Assembly: GCF_003602005.1 (NCBI RefSeq)
Contig: NZ_QZWD01000005.1
Location: 124,001 to 188,000, forward strand
Direction of reading: 5' to 3'
DNA from: Salinisphaera sp. Q1T1-3
Lineage (GTDB): Bacteria > Pseudomonadota > Gammaproteobacteria > Nevskiales > Salinisphaeraceae
Length of the DNA stretch: 64,000 bases
Shown one piece after another: positions 7,919-17,383 of the stretch. A program made the translations under genes and the position numbers. Each line of letters starts with the position of its first letter. Position 1 is the first letter of the stretch. The notes beneath the pieces are model-generated. The model did not search any database. It saw only the letters and a list, made by a program, of their open reading frames with translations, and had not been told where the DNA came from.

Positions 7919-9214
7919 ATGACGGCGCTCGATCGGGCCGTTGCAAAGAATCGTCGGCGACTGGTGCCGTTCATGCTCGCGCTCTATGTGCTGGCGTTCC
8001 TGGATCGGTCGAACATCGGTTTTGCCAAGGATGCCTATCAGCTCGATACAGGGCTGAGTAACGAGGTCTATGCGCTGGGTGCCGGTATCTTCTTCGTGCT
8101 CTATGCCTTTCTCGGCATGCCGGCCAATCTGATCATGCATCGCTGGGGCGCGAAGAAATGGATCGGCACGATCACGGTGCTGTGGGGCCTGCTGTCGGCC
8201 GCCATGGCCTGGGCCGATACCGAGACGAAATTCCTTGTCGTGCGTACGCTGCTCGGGGCGGTCGAGGCCGGCTTCTTCCCCGGCATGATCTATCTGACCT
8301 CGCTGTGGTTCCCGCGCGACAAGCGCGCCGGGATCATGGGCCTGTTCTACATGGGCGCGCCCCTGGCGCTGACTTTCGGCTCGCCGCTGTCGGGCGCGTT
8401 GCTGGAAATGCACGGCTTTGTCGGTCAGCCGGGCTGGTTCTGGATGTTTCTTGTCGAGGGGTTGATGGCCGTGGTGGCAGGCGTGTTCACGTTCGTCTGG
8501 CTGGATGACACGCCCGAGACAGCGCGTTTTCTCACCGGCGAGGAAAAACGTGTGCTGCGAGAGACGCTCACGGGCGAAAAGGCGGACGCCGCGACCGGCC
8601 GCATACGCGATGCCGCTCGACAGCCGCGCATCTGGCATCTGGCGATCATCTACATGACGATCCAGATCGCGGTCTACGGGCTGATCTTCTTCCTGCCGAC
8701 TCAGGTCGCGGCCCTTCTGGGCACCGAGGTCGGCTTCCGGGCTTCGGTGGTCGCCGCCATTCCCTGGCTCGCAGCCCTTCTGGGCACGTGGCTCATCCCG
8801 AAATTCTCGGACCGGACCGGCGAGCGGCGCGTGACCGCGACTGTCACGCTGTTCCTGGCCGGACTGGGCATCGGCATATCGGGTCTTGTCTCGCCGCTGG
8901 CCGCCATCGTGGCGCTGAGCGTGGCCGCGATCGGTTTCATCGCGGTCCAGCCGATCTTCTGGACGCTGCCGACCCGGCTTTTGTCGGGGACCGCGCTGGC
9001 GGCAGGCATCGGTTTCGTCAACATGTTCGGCGCCTTCGGTGGCTTTCTGGCGCCGATGATTCGTGTTCGTGCCGATGCGCTGTTCGGCAATCAGGTGGCC
9101 GGGCTGATAACGCTGGCCGGAGTCGCGGTGCTCGGCGCCGCACTGCTCTTCGGGCTCGGCGGTGCGCCGGGGAAAACGCGGGCGACATCGGCATTTGGCA
9201 AGGTGGATGGATAG
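7919..9214 (+). CDS. MFS transporter, anion:cation symporter family, RhmT-like
   Basis: 431 residues, twelve hydrophobic segments, ACS branch of the MFS (LYVLAFLDRSNIGFAKD at about 20-36 is the family signature, also GAVEAGFFPGMIYLTSLWFP near 117-136). The open frame continues upstream of 7919, but this ATG begins the usual short cytoplasmic N-terminus. E. coli rhmD and rhmA sit beside the related carrier gene rhmT, so L-rhamnonate is a plausible substrate here, in addition to rhamnose uptake by RhaT. It begins 34 bp after the aldolase gene. Exact substrate is not certain. Confidence 0.88.
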   Translation: MTALDRAVAKNRRRLVPFMLALYVLAFLDRSNIGFAKDAYQLDTGLSNEVYALGAGIFFVLYAFLGMPANLIMHRWGAKKWIGTITVLWGLLSAAMAWADTETKFLVVRTLLGAVEAGFFPGMIYLTSLWFPRDKRAGIMGLFYMGAPLALTFGSPLSGALLEMHGFVGQPGWFWMFLVEGLMAVVAGVFTFVWLDDTPETARFLTGEEKRVLRETLTGEKADAATGRIRDAARQPRIWHLAIIYMTIQIAVYGLIFFLPTQVAALLGTEVGFRASVVAAIPWLAALLGTWLIPKFSDRTGERRVTATVTLFLAGLGIGISGLVSPLAAIVALSVAAIGFIAVQPIFWTLPTRLLSGTALAAGIGFVNMFGAFGGFLAPMIRVRADALFGNQVAGLITLAGVAVLGAALLFGLGGAPGKTRATSAFGKVDG

Positions 9215-9261
9215 GTGCGCTGGCCGCAGCAGCACTGCAAAACCAAAGCAAGGAGAACGCA

Positions 9262-10704
9262 ATGAGTGATGTGACGACCTACCAGAACTACATCGATGGC
9301 ACGTTCGTCGAGTCGGTGGCCGGTGAGCTGCGCGACAATCGCAATCCGGCGAACGATGCGTTGTTGTCACGGGTGCCGGAGTCCGATGCCGACGATGTCC
9401 AGCGGGCGGTCGAAGCCGCGCGCGCCGCGCAGGCCGGTTGGGCGGCCACACCGGCGGTCGAACGAGCAGGGTATCTCACCGCGATCGCCGACAAGCTACG
9501 GGCCAACGCCGATCATCTGGCCAGCGTCATTGTGGCCGAGCAGGGCAAGGTGCGCGCCCTGGCCGAGACCGAAGTGAACTTCACCGCCGACTATCTCGAC
9601 TACATGGCCGGCTGGGCCCGACGCATCGAGGGCGAGATCATCGAAAGCGATCGCCCCGGCGAGCACATGTTCCTGTTTCGCAAGCCGCTCGGCGTCGTGG
9701 CCGGCATCCTGCCCTGGAATTTCCCGTTCTTCCTCATCGCCCGCAAGATGGCGCCGGCCCTGGTTACCGGCAACACCATCGTGGTCAAGCCCAGCGAGGA
9801 AACGCCGAACAATTGTTTCGAGTTCACGAAACTGGCCGATACCGTCGGCTTGCCGAAGGGCGTGTTCAACGTTGTTTCCGGCGGCGGGGCGAGCACCGGT
9901 AACGCGCTTACGGCCCATCCGGATGTCGATCTGATCAGTTTCACCGGCAGCGTGGGCACCGGCTCGGCGATCATGCACAACGCCGCGGACCACATCACCA
10001 AGGTGAACCTGGAGCTGGGCGGCAAGGCACCGGCGATCGTGCTGGACGATGCCGATCTCGATCTGGCCGTCCAGGCGATCAAGGACTCGCGCGTGATCAA
10101 CAACGGTCAGGTCTGCAACTGTGCCGAGCGGGTTTACGTGCAGCGCGGCGTGGCCGAGGCCTTCCAGGAAAAGATCGCCAAGGCCATGCAGGCCACCAGC
10201 TACGGCGATCCGGGCGCGGATTCGTCGGTGGATATGGGCCCGCTGATCAACCAGGCCGGCCTGGACAAGGTCTCGCGCATGGTCGATTCGGCCAAACAGG
10301 CCGGGGCCGAAGTGTTGACCGGCGGTCGCGTGGCCGATGTCGGCCAGGGCTATCACTTCGAGCCGACGGTGCTTGCCGCCTGCACGCCCGACATGGACGT
10401 GATGAAAGACGAGATCTTCGGCCCGGTCCTGCCGATCCAGGTCGTCGACGATCTGGACGAGGCGATCGCACTCGCCAACAACTCCGACTATGGCCTGACC
10501 TCATCGGTCTATACCGCCAGCCTCAATCAGGCGCTCAAGGCCGTGCGCGAACTGGAATACGGCGAGACTTACGTCAACCGCGAAAACTTCGAGGCCATGC
10601 AGGGCTTCCACGCCGGCACCGGCAAGTCGGGCATCGGCGGCGCGGACGGCAAGCACGGGTTGTACGAATACACCCGGACACACGTCGCCTATATCCAGAC
10701 GTAA
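9262..10704 (+). CDS. aldA: Lactaldehyde/glycolaldehyde dehydrogenase
   Basis: 480 residues, NAD-dependent aldehyde dehydrogenase very close in pattern to E. coli AldA as recalled: FTADYLDYMAGWARRIEGEI, ESDRPGEHMFLFRKPLGVV, GILPWNFPFFLIARKMAPAL, the glutamate motif LELGGKAPA (about 251-259), the catalytic Cys in NNGQVCNCAERVYVQ (about 280-294) and NRENFEAMQGFHAG near the C-terminus. ATG at 9262 has AAGGAG 7 bases upstream; the frame stays open further upstream but without such a site. It would oxidise L-lactaldehyde released by the aldolase to L-lactate, completing the pathway. Confidence 0.95.
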   Translation: MSDVTTYQNYIDGTFVESVAGELRDNRNPANDALLSRVPESDADDVQRAVEAARAAQAGWAATPAVERAGYLTAIADKLRANADHLASVIVAEQGKVRALAETEVNFTADYLDYMAGWARRIEGEIIESDRPGEHMFLFRKPLGVVAGILPWNFPFFLIARKMAPALVTGNTIVVKPSEETPNNCFEFTKLADTVGLPKGVFNVVSGGGASTGNALTAHPDVDLISFTGSVGTGSAIMHNAADHITKVNLELGGKAPAIVLDDADLDLAVQAIKDSRVINNGQVCNCAERVYVQRGVAEAFQEKIAKAMQATSYGDPGADSSVDMGPLINQAGLDKVSRMVDSAKQAGAEVLTGGRVADVGQGYHFEPTVLAACTPDMDVMKDEIFGPVLPIQVVDDLDEAIALANNSDYGLTSSVYTASLNQALKAVRELEYGETYVNRENFEAMQGFHAGTGKSGIGGADGKHGLYEYTRTHVAYIQT

Positions 10705-10888
10705 GACAGGCGTCGTCGCTCGGCGGACCGTTATGGTCTGCCGGGTATCTTGTCGACCATGCCATCGGGCGGCGCTCGGCGGTCCATCAGCCAGGCACGA
10801 GCGTCAGCCGGTTTGCGCTGACGCGCGATGACCGGGGCCGGCCGATCGCTATCGCGGATGGTTGTGGATGCGGCGCAGCGCTGCCCGT

Positions 10889-11449
10889 TCAGTCCAGTTC
10901 TGGGGGCGCTTTCAACCAGGCCTCGACCTCGGGCGGCAGTTGGCGCGGCTGCGGATCGAAGCCCTGGCGTTGCAGCCAGTCGCGTACGGCCAGCCCGGTT
11001 CCGCCCGGCCAGTATTGCGCGCAGGCCTTGTCCACGTGGAAGTATTCCGCGAGTTCGCCGTCGGGCAGGGTGATCTCGCCGTGGCCGACCAGGTGATAGG
11101 CCAGCAGGATCTGATTCTTGCGGGCAAAACCGTATACGCCGATGAACTCGGTGATCTCGGCGGCCAGCCCCAGTTCCTCGGCGACTTCCCGCACGACCGC
11201 ATCGCGCGGTTCTTCGCGTGGCTCGAGAAAGCCGGTGACCACGCCATACATCCCCTTTGGCCAGCGCACATTGCGCGCGAAGACGAGTTGGCCCTCGTGC
11301 TCGACGATACCGGCGACGACCGGGATGGGGTTGTCCCAGAACACGAAACCACAGCCCGGATCGCCGCAGACGCGCCGATCGATTCCGGACAGGCGCTTGG
11401 TCATCAGCGGGGTGGCGCAGACGGGGCAATAGCGGCGACGGTCATCCAT
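10889..11449 (-). CDS. NUDIX hydrolase with N-terminal zinc ribbon
   Basis: 186 residues. Two CxxC-type pairs at the N-terminus (C8/C11 and C28/C33) form a zinc ribbon. The NUDIX box spans about residues 73-95 and fits G-X5-E-X7-REVxEELGL exactly. This two-part layout is found in the NudC-like/ADP-ribose pyrophosphatase-like group that hydrolyses nucleoside diphosphates linked to another moiety; the substrate cannot be told. It stands alone, convergent with aldA and divergent from an MFS gene. Confidence 0.9.
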   Translation of the reverse strand: MDDRRRYCPVCATPLMTKRLSGIDRRVCGDPGCGFVFWDNPIPVVAGIVEHEGQLVFARNVRWPKGMYGVVTGFLEPREEPRDAVVREVAEELGLAAEITEFIGVYGFARKNQILLAYHLVGHGEITLPDGELAEYFHVDKACAQYWPGGTGLAVRDWLQRQGFDPQPRQLPPEVEAWLKAPPELD

Positions 11450-11672
11450 GGTTCCTCCAGTGCGCGCCTATCCTACGCGATCCCGGCCGCGACGAGACCA
11501 TGCCGCAGGCCACCGACCGACGGTCATTCCAGAACCGAATCGATGACAGAAACAAATTCATTTGAGTGATCGATCGTCCACGCCTAGCCTGCATCCGCCG
11601 GCGCGATCACGGCGATGTCTATCGTCGATGTGATGCGAACCGTGCAAGTCAGGCCCTGCAAGGAGAACAAGA

Positions 11673-12851
11673 GTGGGCGACACGCGATTCTCGACGAATC
11701 TGGCGATCTGCTGTTTCGGATCGTTCATCAATATCGTGGCGATGACGGTGTTCATGCCGTTCCTGCCGGCTTATGTCGAGTCGCTCGGCGATTACTCGCC
11801 GGATCAGGTCTATGTCGCCTCCGCGGCCTGTTATGCGGTGACGTTTCTGACGGCCGCGGTGCTGGCACCGGTTTGGGGACGATTGGCCGACCGCTACGGC
11901 TCCAAGCCCAATCTGATTCGCGCCAGCTGCGGCATGTTTGTCTGTATGAGCCTGATCGCGCTGGCCGACTCGGTGTGGCAACTGTTTCTGTTGCGCGCCC
12001 TGGTCGGCGCGGCCGGTGGCTACACTTCGGGGGCGGCCATTCTCGTGGCACAGCAGAGCCGCACACACAGCGGTTTCACCCAGGGCCTGCTGGCATCCAG
12101 CGTCCTGCTCGGCAGTCTGGCCGGGCCAGCGATCGGTGGCTTTCTGGCGGTCGGCATCGGGATGCGCGGCGTGATCGCGATCACCAGCGCGCTGATTCTC
12201 GTCAATGTCATCGCCACGCTGGGCCTGACCTCGGACCGGCCGGAAGCCGTTCCCGGTCACGCTCGCTCGTGCACGCGGCCGTCGCCCGCCTTGGATGGGC
12301 GATACGCTGGGCTGCTGGTTGCTGCCGCGGCCGTGATGATCGTCAGCGTATCGATCGAGCCGATCATCTATGCCTACGTCAGCACCCTGCAGGGCGGGCA
12401 GACTCCGTTCGCCGCGGCCGGGCTGGCGCTGTCGGCCATGGCGCTCGGCAGCGTCGTCTCGTCGTCGATCGCCGGGCGCCTGGCCGACCGCATCGGTTAC
12501 GAGCGTGTGCTGGCGGCCGCCTTCGGGCTGTCGGCGGTGTGGCTCGTGGCGCATGTATTCGTCGACCGGTCGAGCACGCTGGTCGTCCTGCGTTGTCTGC
12601 TCGGTCTGTCGATCGGCGGCGCGTTGCCCTGTATCCGCGCGCGGCTGAAGCAGATCAGCGATCCGGCCGGTATCGGTCGTGTGATCGGCTGGTCGACGTC
12701 GGCACAATACGTCGGCCAGGTCGCCGGACCGCTCGGGGCCGGTCTGATCGCGGCAGCGGTCGGCATCCCCGCGGTCTTCCTCGCGAGTGCAGCCGTGAGC
12801 GCGCTCGTGGCGCTGGGCTTCGTGACACGGGGGCTGCACGACAGCGCTTGA
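11673..12851 (+). CDS. MFS transporter, probable drug efflux (MdtG-like)
   Basis: 392 residues with about twelve hydrophobic segments. The loop APVWGRLADRYGSKPNLIRAS near residues 65-85 is the MFS motif A region. FMPFLPAYVESLG in the first segment and RALVGAAGGYTSGAAILVAQQS resemble the MdtG/BCR-type drug:H+ antiporter group. Start is a GTG with AAGGAG 7 bases upstream. Transcribed away from the NUDIX gene and convergent with the transglutaminase gene. Substrate unknown. Confidence 0.85.
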   Translation: MGDTRFSTNLAICCFGSFINIVAMTVFMPFLPAYVESLGDYSPDQVYVASAACYAVTFLTAAVLAPVWGRLADRYGSKPNLIRASCGMFVCMSLIALADSVWQLFLLRALVGAAGGYTSGAAILVAQQSRTHSGFTQGLLASSVLLGSLAGPAIGGFLAVGIGMRGVIAITSALILVNVIATLGLTSDRPEAVPGHARSCTRPSPALDGRYAGLLVAAAAVMIVSVSIEPIIYAYVSTLQGGQTPFAAAGLALSAMALGSVVSSSIAGRLADRIGYERVLAAAFGLSAVWLVAHVFVDRSSTLVVLRCLLGLSIGGALPCIRARLKQISDPAGIGRVIGWSTSAQYVGQVAGPLGAGLIAAAVGIPAVFLASAAVSALVALGFVTRGLHDSA

Positions 12852-12877
12852 TGTGCCATGGCCATCGCCGGACCGTA

Positions 12878-14860
12878 TCAGCGACCACGGCCGATCCGAA
12901 AGCGCGCAGCGCGGCGCATGAAGGCCCGGCGGGCAGCCGGACCGGGAGCCGGATACGCATAGCGCATCTGGGTGTATTGCGCGGCCAGCTCGGGCAGCTC
13001 GGGCGCCAGGCTGGGTCGGCGCCGGACGGCTCGGGCGGCCAGGGCGCCTGGTGTTTCGCCGGTTATGCGTATCAAGCCACGACGGGCCAGCCGGCGTTCC
13101 ACGCGCAGCCAGGCACGCACCACGCCGTCGGGAGAGCGCGTCGGGCGCATGCGCCAGGCCAGCAGCAGGGAAATCAGACCGAGGGCGGCGACGATGAGGC
13201 CGGTGAGCACGGCCAGCGCCGGCCCGAAGCCGCCGAGACCGAGACGGCTGAACAGTTTCTCCTGCAGAGCCGGGCCATAGGCCAGAAACCACTGGTTCCA
13301 GGCGGCGTTGATGCCGTCCCAGGCCATGCGTGCCTGAAACCAGGGGTCGCGGTCGTCGCCGCGTGCCATGAAGGCCAGATCGCCGCGGTCGGCCACGGCC
13401 GCGGCAATGCTGTCGTCGATACGCGCGGGGGCGACCGCCGCCGTGGGGTCGACGCGCACCCAGCCCCGGCCGGCGATCCAGACCTCGGACCAGGCGTGGG
13501 CGTCGGCATTGCGCACGATCCAGTAATCGCCGTAGTCGGCCTTGCGGGCGCCAAGGAAACCGGTGACCACACGGGCCGGCACGCCCGCGGCTCGCATGAG
13601 AAACGTGAAGGCGCCAGCGTAATGCTCACAGAATCCGGCTCGGGTGCGAAACAGGAACGCATCGATGCTGTCTTCGCGCGGCGTGCGCGGCGGACTGAGC
13701 GTGTAGCGGAACGGCTCGTGGCGAAAAAGCGCGCGGGCCTGGTTCACGATCGCCGGTGTGGAATCGGCCGCGGCGGCCCAGCGTTGTGCCAGTGCGCGAG
13801 CGCGGGGGTTGCCGTGTGTCGGCAGGGCGAGTGCGCGCCGGCGTGTGGCCGGGCTGAGGTCCAGCCCGAGCCGATACGATGTCGCTGAACGTTCGACGTA
13901 GCGTATGCGTTCCTTAATCGGCGCCTCGGCGACCAGCGTACCGCCCGTGGTGCGCCCATCGCCGGGGCGCGCTTTCAGCGGCGCATCGAGAGCGAGTAGC
14001 CAGCGCTTGCCGTTCGGCTCCAGCGTGATGTCAATGCGCAGCGGCGCGGACAGGGCCTCGACATCGCCGGGCGGCGGGGGCGCAGCCCGGTTCTGCCAGG
14101 TCCCGCCGGCCAGATCCCAGAACACGGGGCCGCGCCAGTAACGTTGATCGGGGGATGGCACCGGGCCGTCAAAGCGTGCCCGGAAAGCGACTGCGCCCGA
14201 ACGCGCCAGTCGCTCGATCGCCCCGGGCGACATGCGATCGGACAGTCCGGTCAACCCGGTGCGGCCGTCGTTGGCCGGCAGGCCCCACAACGGGCCCGGC
14301 AGGCGAGGAAAAAGGAGAAAAAGCGCCACGGCAATGGGCACGGCAAGGCCCAGAAGCGCCGCCGACTCGCGCAGCGCGTGCCCGCTCCGGTGGGCGCCGG
14401 GCAGTGTGTGCAGATATACGAAGGCCGCGATCACGGCCCAGACACCGATGACCAGGCTGGCCGCCATGGCCATCGACTGCGAGAACAGAAACTGGGTGGC
14501 GAGCACGAAACAACACAGCGTCAGCACGACATACGCATCGCGAGCGCGTGTCAGTTCGGACAGCTTCAGGCCCAGCATCAACACCAGCAGCGACACGCCG
14601 GCATCCTGGCCGTTGACCCGGCCGAAGGCCGCGAAAACGCCCGCGAAGCAGGCCGCGGTCAACAACGCTCGGACGATGAGCGGCGGGGGGCGATGTCGTC
14701 TGGCCAGGGCGATGCCCTGCCAGATTAGCAGTGCGGCAACGAGCGCGCTGACCCACCACGGCAGATGCATGACGTGTGGTGCCATGATCAACGCCACGAG
14801 TCCGACGAGCACGCCGCGCTCTCGCGTGCCGAGGCGCATCGCGGAAACGTGCCGGCTCAT
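12878..14860 (-). CDS. tgpA: Membrane transglutaminase-like protein, TgpA family
   Basis: 660 residues. About six N-terminal hydrophobic segments (roughly residues 15-185), a periplasmic transglutaminase-core domain (about 360-500) and one more membrane segment near 550 followed by a cytoplasmic tail (DUF4129-like position). Catalytic triad is visible: Cys in TRAGFCEHYAGAF, His in NADAHAWSEVW and Asp in RVDPTAAV. The start overlaps the stop of the DUF58 gene by 4 bp (ATGA). The arrangement moxR-DUF58-tgpA is widespread in proteobacteria; TgpA is essential in Pseudomonas aeruginosa, but its natural substrate is unsettled. Confidence 0.93.
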   Translation of the reverse strand: MSRHVSAMRLGTRERGVLVGLVALIMAPHVMHLPWWVSALVAALLIWQGIALARRHRPPPLIVRALLTAACFAGVFAAFGRVNGQDAGVSLLVLMLGLKLSELTRARDAYVVLTLCCFVLATQFLFSQSMAMAASLVIGVWAVIAAFVYLHTLPGAHRSGHALRESAALLGLAVPIAVALFLLFPRLPGPLWGLPANDGRTGLTGLSDRMSPGAIERLARSGAVAFRARFDGPVPSPDQRYWRGPVFWDLAGGTWQNRAAPPPPGDVEALSAPLRIDITLEPNGKRWLLALDAPLKARPGDGRTTGGTLVAEAPIKERIRYVERSATSYRLGLDLSPATRRRALALPTHGNPRARALAQRWAAAADSTPAIVNQARALFRHEPFRYTLSPPRTPREDSIDAFLFRTRAGFCEHYAGAFTFLMRAAGVPARVVTGFLGARKADYGDYWIVRNADAHAWSEVWIAGRGWVRVDPTAAVAPARIDDSIAAAVADRGDLAFMARGDDRDPWFQARMAWDGINAAWNQWFLAYGPALQEKLFSRLGLGGFGPALAVLTGLIVAALGLISLLLAWRMRPTRSPDGVVRAWLRVERRLARRGLIRITGETPGALAARAVRRRPSLAPELPELAAQYTQMRYAYPAPGPAARRAFMRRAARFRIGRGR

Positions 14861-15810
14861 GAGAAGACCGCCAGCGCGTCCAGACAGACACGACGATGGC
14901 GCGGGCCCTGATCCGGACCGTAGCGGGCCTCGGGCAGCACGAGTTCGTAGCGCCGGCCGGCTGCATCGGCCTCGACGATCCACAACGCGAGTTGCGACAA
15001 CCGCGCTTCCAGGGCCAGATGGTCGAGCGCGCCGTAGTCGAAACAGGCACTCGGCGCACCGCCGGATCGAGCGCGTTCGCGAACCAGCAGATGCGGTCGA
15101 CGCGCGCTGTGTTTCCAGTCGATATCGCGGGCCGGGTCGCCGTCGCGATACGCGCGCAGCCCGGCGAATTCTGTCTCGTTGCCACCGTGGGGGCTGGATT
15201 CGACTGCCCCGTCGGCCGGGCCCGTCGGGGTCGCCGAATCACCGTGCGGGCGCGGATGCACCATGACCGAAACATCCGGCGCCAGTTGCGTCCAGCATCG
15301 AAACAGGCCGAGCGGATAGCGCGACTCGAGCCTCATGGTGGGCAGGGCCAGCCGGCCACGCCGAGTGGTGGGCAGGTCGATCTCGACCGTGGTGTGTGGG
15401 CCGACATCGAAAAAACGCGTTGCGGTCGACCCGAGCGTGATACCCAACCGGCGCCGATCACGGCGGGCACGGCGCGTGAACACGAGATTGAGCCGAGCGG
15501 TGTCCCCGGCAAAGACCGGCGCGGCCTGGATTTCGTCCAGGGTGAGACCGGACAGGTTGCGATGTGCCCGGTGCATCGAGACCAGGCCGACGGCACCGAG
15601 CCAGAACGTCAGCACGAAGGCGAGGTTATTGCCGTAGTTGGTCGCGCCGAGCGTCATGACGAGCAACAAGAGCGCGAACAGGCCACAGGCGGCCGTCGGC
15701 AGGATGTACAGCCGACGCGGCGAGACGGCCAGCGGCGGCGGCGTGCGCGGCGTACGACGGTCGATCTGGCGCGCGACGAAACCGCCGATGCCGCGCCTCG
15801 GCGCTGCCAT
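14857..15810 (-). CDS. DUF58 domain protein
   Basis: 317 residues. Two hydrophobic segments at about 37-80, then the DUF58 core with GNETEFAGLRAYRDGDPARDIDWKHSAR, the family's E-F-x-LR-Y-x-GD-x-R-xIDW signature, at about 205-233. Start placed at the ATG of MAAPRRG, 1 bp after the moxR stop; the frame is open further upstream but would overlap moxR heavily. It works with MoxR-type AAA+ ATPases, perhaps as a von Willebrand-factor-like assembly partner; biochemical role unknown. Confidence 0.9.
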   Translation of the reverse strand: MAAPRRGIGGFVARQIDRRTPRTPPPLAVSPRRLYILPTAACGLFALLLLVMTLGATNYGNNLAFVLTFWLGAVGLVSMHRAHRNLSGLTLDEIQAAPVFAGDTARLNLVFTRRARRDRRRLGITLGSTATRFFDVGPHTTVEIDLPTTRRGRLALPTMRLESRYPLGLFRCWTQLAPDVSVMVHPRPHGDSATPTGPADGAVESSPHGGNETEFAGLRAYRDGDPARDIDWKHSARRPHLLVRERARSGGAPSACFDYGALDHLALEARLSQLALWIVEADAAGRRYELVLPEARYGPDQGPRHRRVCLDALAVFS

Positions 15811-15811
15811 G

Positions 15812-16762
15812 TCAGGGCAGATCGACGGCGGCGAGCAGACGGGCCGAGGCGAGCCCGTCATCGGCGGCCAGATGCAGCCGATGGTCGACGACGGCCGGCA
15901 GCACGGTCTGAACGTCCTCGGGCGTGACATGATCCCGGCCGGCCAGCCAGGCGGCCGCCTGGGCCGCCCGGCGCAGGGCGATACCGGCTCGCGGCGACAA
16001 GCCGGTGGCGAACGCGTTATCCGTTCGGGTCCGTACGATCAGGGCCAGCAGGTAATCGATCAGCGGCGGGGCCAGGGCGACGTCTGCGACGGCCTGTTGC
16101 CAGGCGATGAGTTGTGCCGGATCGGCGACGGCAACCAGTGTCGGATCGGCCGGCCGCCCGGCGGCGGCCAGCAGGCGACGTTCCGCATCCGCCGGCGGAT
16201 AGCCGATATGGATCCGCATCAGGAACCGATCGAGTTGCGAATCGGGCAGATCGAACGTGCCACTGCGGTCAACCGGGTTCTGGGTCGCGATCACATGGAA
16301 AGGCTTTTCGAGTACATGCGTGGCGCCCTCCACGGTGACCTGGCCTTCGGCCATGGCCTCCAGCAGCGCACTCTGGGTACGCGGGCTTGCCCGGTTGATC
16401 TCGTCGGCGAGAACGAGCCGATGAAACAGAGGGCCACGGCGGAAGACAAAGGCCGTGCGGTGGCTGTCGAAGACCGAGACGCCGACGATATCGCCGGGCA
16501 ACAGATCGCTGGTGAACTGGATCCGAGTGAAATCCAGGGCGAAGACACGGGCCAGTCCCTGGGCCAGTGTGGTCTTGCCCACGCCGGGCACATCCTCGAT
16601 CAGCAGATGTCCGCCGGCCAGCAGGCAGACCAACGACAGATCGATCGGCTCGGGCTTGCCGTGCAATGTCTCGGCAAGCCACATGCGGATATCGGTGAGC
16701 CGGCCCGGCGACTGCGGGTCGGGCCGGGCGGCGGTCTGCGAGGAACCACGCTCGCGCATCAT
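15812..16762 (-). CDS. MoxR family AAA+ ATPase
   Basis: 316 residues. Walker A is EDVPGVGKTTLA (about 56-67), Walker B is LVLADEINRA (about 116-125), sensor 1 lies in IATQNPVDRSGTF (about 158-170), and the arginine finger region is SQLDRFLMR. C-terminal lid with PRAGIALRRAAQAAAWLAGRDHVTPEDV. First gene of the moxR-DUF58-tgpA operon; MoxR proteins are chaperone-like ATPases for metal-containing or membrane complexes. A second in-frame ATG one codon later is an equal start choice. Confidence 0.95.
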   Translation of the reverse strand: MMRERGSSQTAARPDPQSPGRLTDIRMWLAETLHGKPEPIDLSLVCLLAGGHLLIEDVPGVGKTTLAQGLARVFALDFTRIQFTSDLLPGDIVGVSVFDSHRTAFVFRRGPLFHRLVLADEINRASPRTQSALLEAMAEGQVTVEGATHVLEKPFHVIATQNPVDRSGTFDLPDSQLDRFLMRIHIGYPPADAERRLLAAAGRPADPTLVAVADPAQLIAWQQAVADVALAPPLIDYLLALIVRTRTDNAFATGLSPRAGIALRRAAQAAAWLAGRDHVTPEDVQTVLPAVVDHRLHLAADDGLASARLLAAVDLP

Positions 16763-16823
16763 CGAAGTGACAACAGAACAGCGATAGGGTCAGCCTACCC
16801 GGCCTGCAAAGACGATGCGATGC

Positions 16824-17324
16824 TCAATCGCCGCGTCCGATACGATCGTCGTGGCTGCGGTCGGGATCATTCTTGCGCTGGTATTCACCTTCGATGCTGC
16901 CGTCACGTCCGCTGCCCGGGCCACGCCGCCAGCCGCCGGCCGCTCCGGCACCGCGTCCGCCGGGGGCGAGTATGACGAGTCGGGACAACAATCCGCGGGC
17001 GATGCGCTCACGCAGGTTCGGTACCAGCAGGCAGAACCCGAGGATGTCGGAGATGAAGCCCGGCGTGAGCAGTAAAAGCCCCGCGAACAGCAGCGCGGCG
17101 CCGTCGACCATCGGCAGTGCCGGGGCTTCGCCACGCGCCTGGGCCTCGCGGATCCGGGCCATGACGGTCAGCCCCTGACGCCGTACGAGTTGGCTGCCGA
17201 TCACGGCGGTCAGCAGTACGAGCGCGATGGTCGGCACGATGCCGATCAGCCCGCCGATCTTGATGAGCACGAACAGCTCGACGATCGGCGCGATGATGAA
17301 CAACAGAAGCAATCGGGCAGCCAT
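16824..17324 (-). CDS. fxsA: FxsA family membrane protein
   Basis: 166 residues with three or four hydrophobic segments in the first 105. LLLLFIIAPIVELFVLIKIGGLIG at the start, ALVLLTAVIGSQLVRRQGL, ALLFAGLLLLTPGFISDILGF and VPNLRERIA are the FxsA signature blocks. E. coli FxsA relieves F-plasmid exclusion of phage T7; its normal role is unknown. C-terminal tail is Gly/Arg-rich and variable. Start at the ATG of MAARLL, since the upstream extension is Arg-rich and not conserved in the family. Confidence 0.9.
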   Translation of the reverse strand: MAARLLLLFIIAPIVELFVLIKIGGLIGIVPTIALVLLTAVIGSQLVRRQGLTVMARIREAQARGEAPALPMVDGAALLFAGLLLLTPGFISDILGFCLLVPNLRERIARGLLSRLVILAPGGRGAGAAGGWRRGPGSGRDGSIEGEYQRKNDPDRSHDDRIGRGD

Positions 17325-17383
17325 GGGTTTGTCTCGTCGGGTTCGTGAATGTTGTCGGTGCGGCCTCGGCATGGTCGATCTGT

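Noticed and set aside
7769-9451. 560-codon minus-strand frame
   Set aside because: Antisense to the MFS carrier and aldA start; low-complexity Arg/His/Gln composition and no family signs.
11615-13888. 757-codon plus-strand frame
   Set aside because: It runs out of phase through the MFS gene and antisense through tgpA; both of those have clear motifs.
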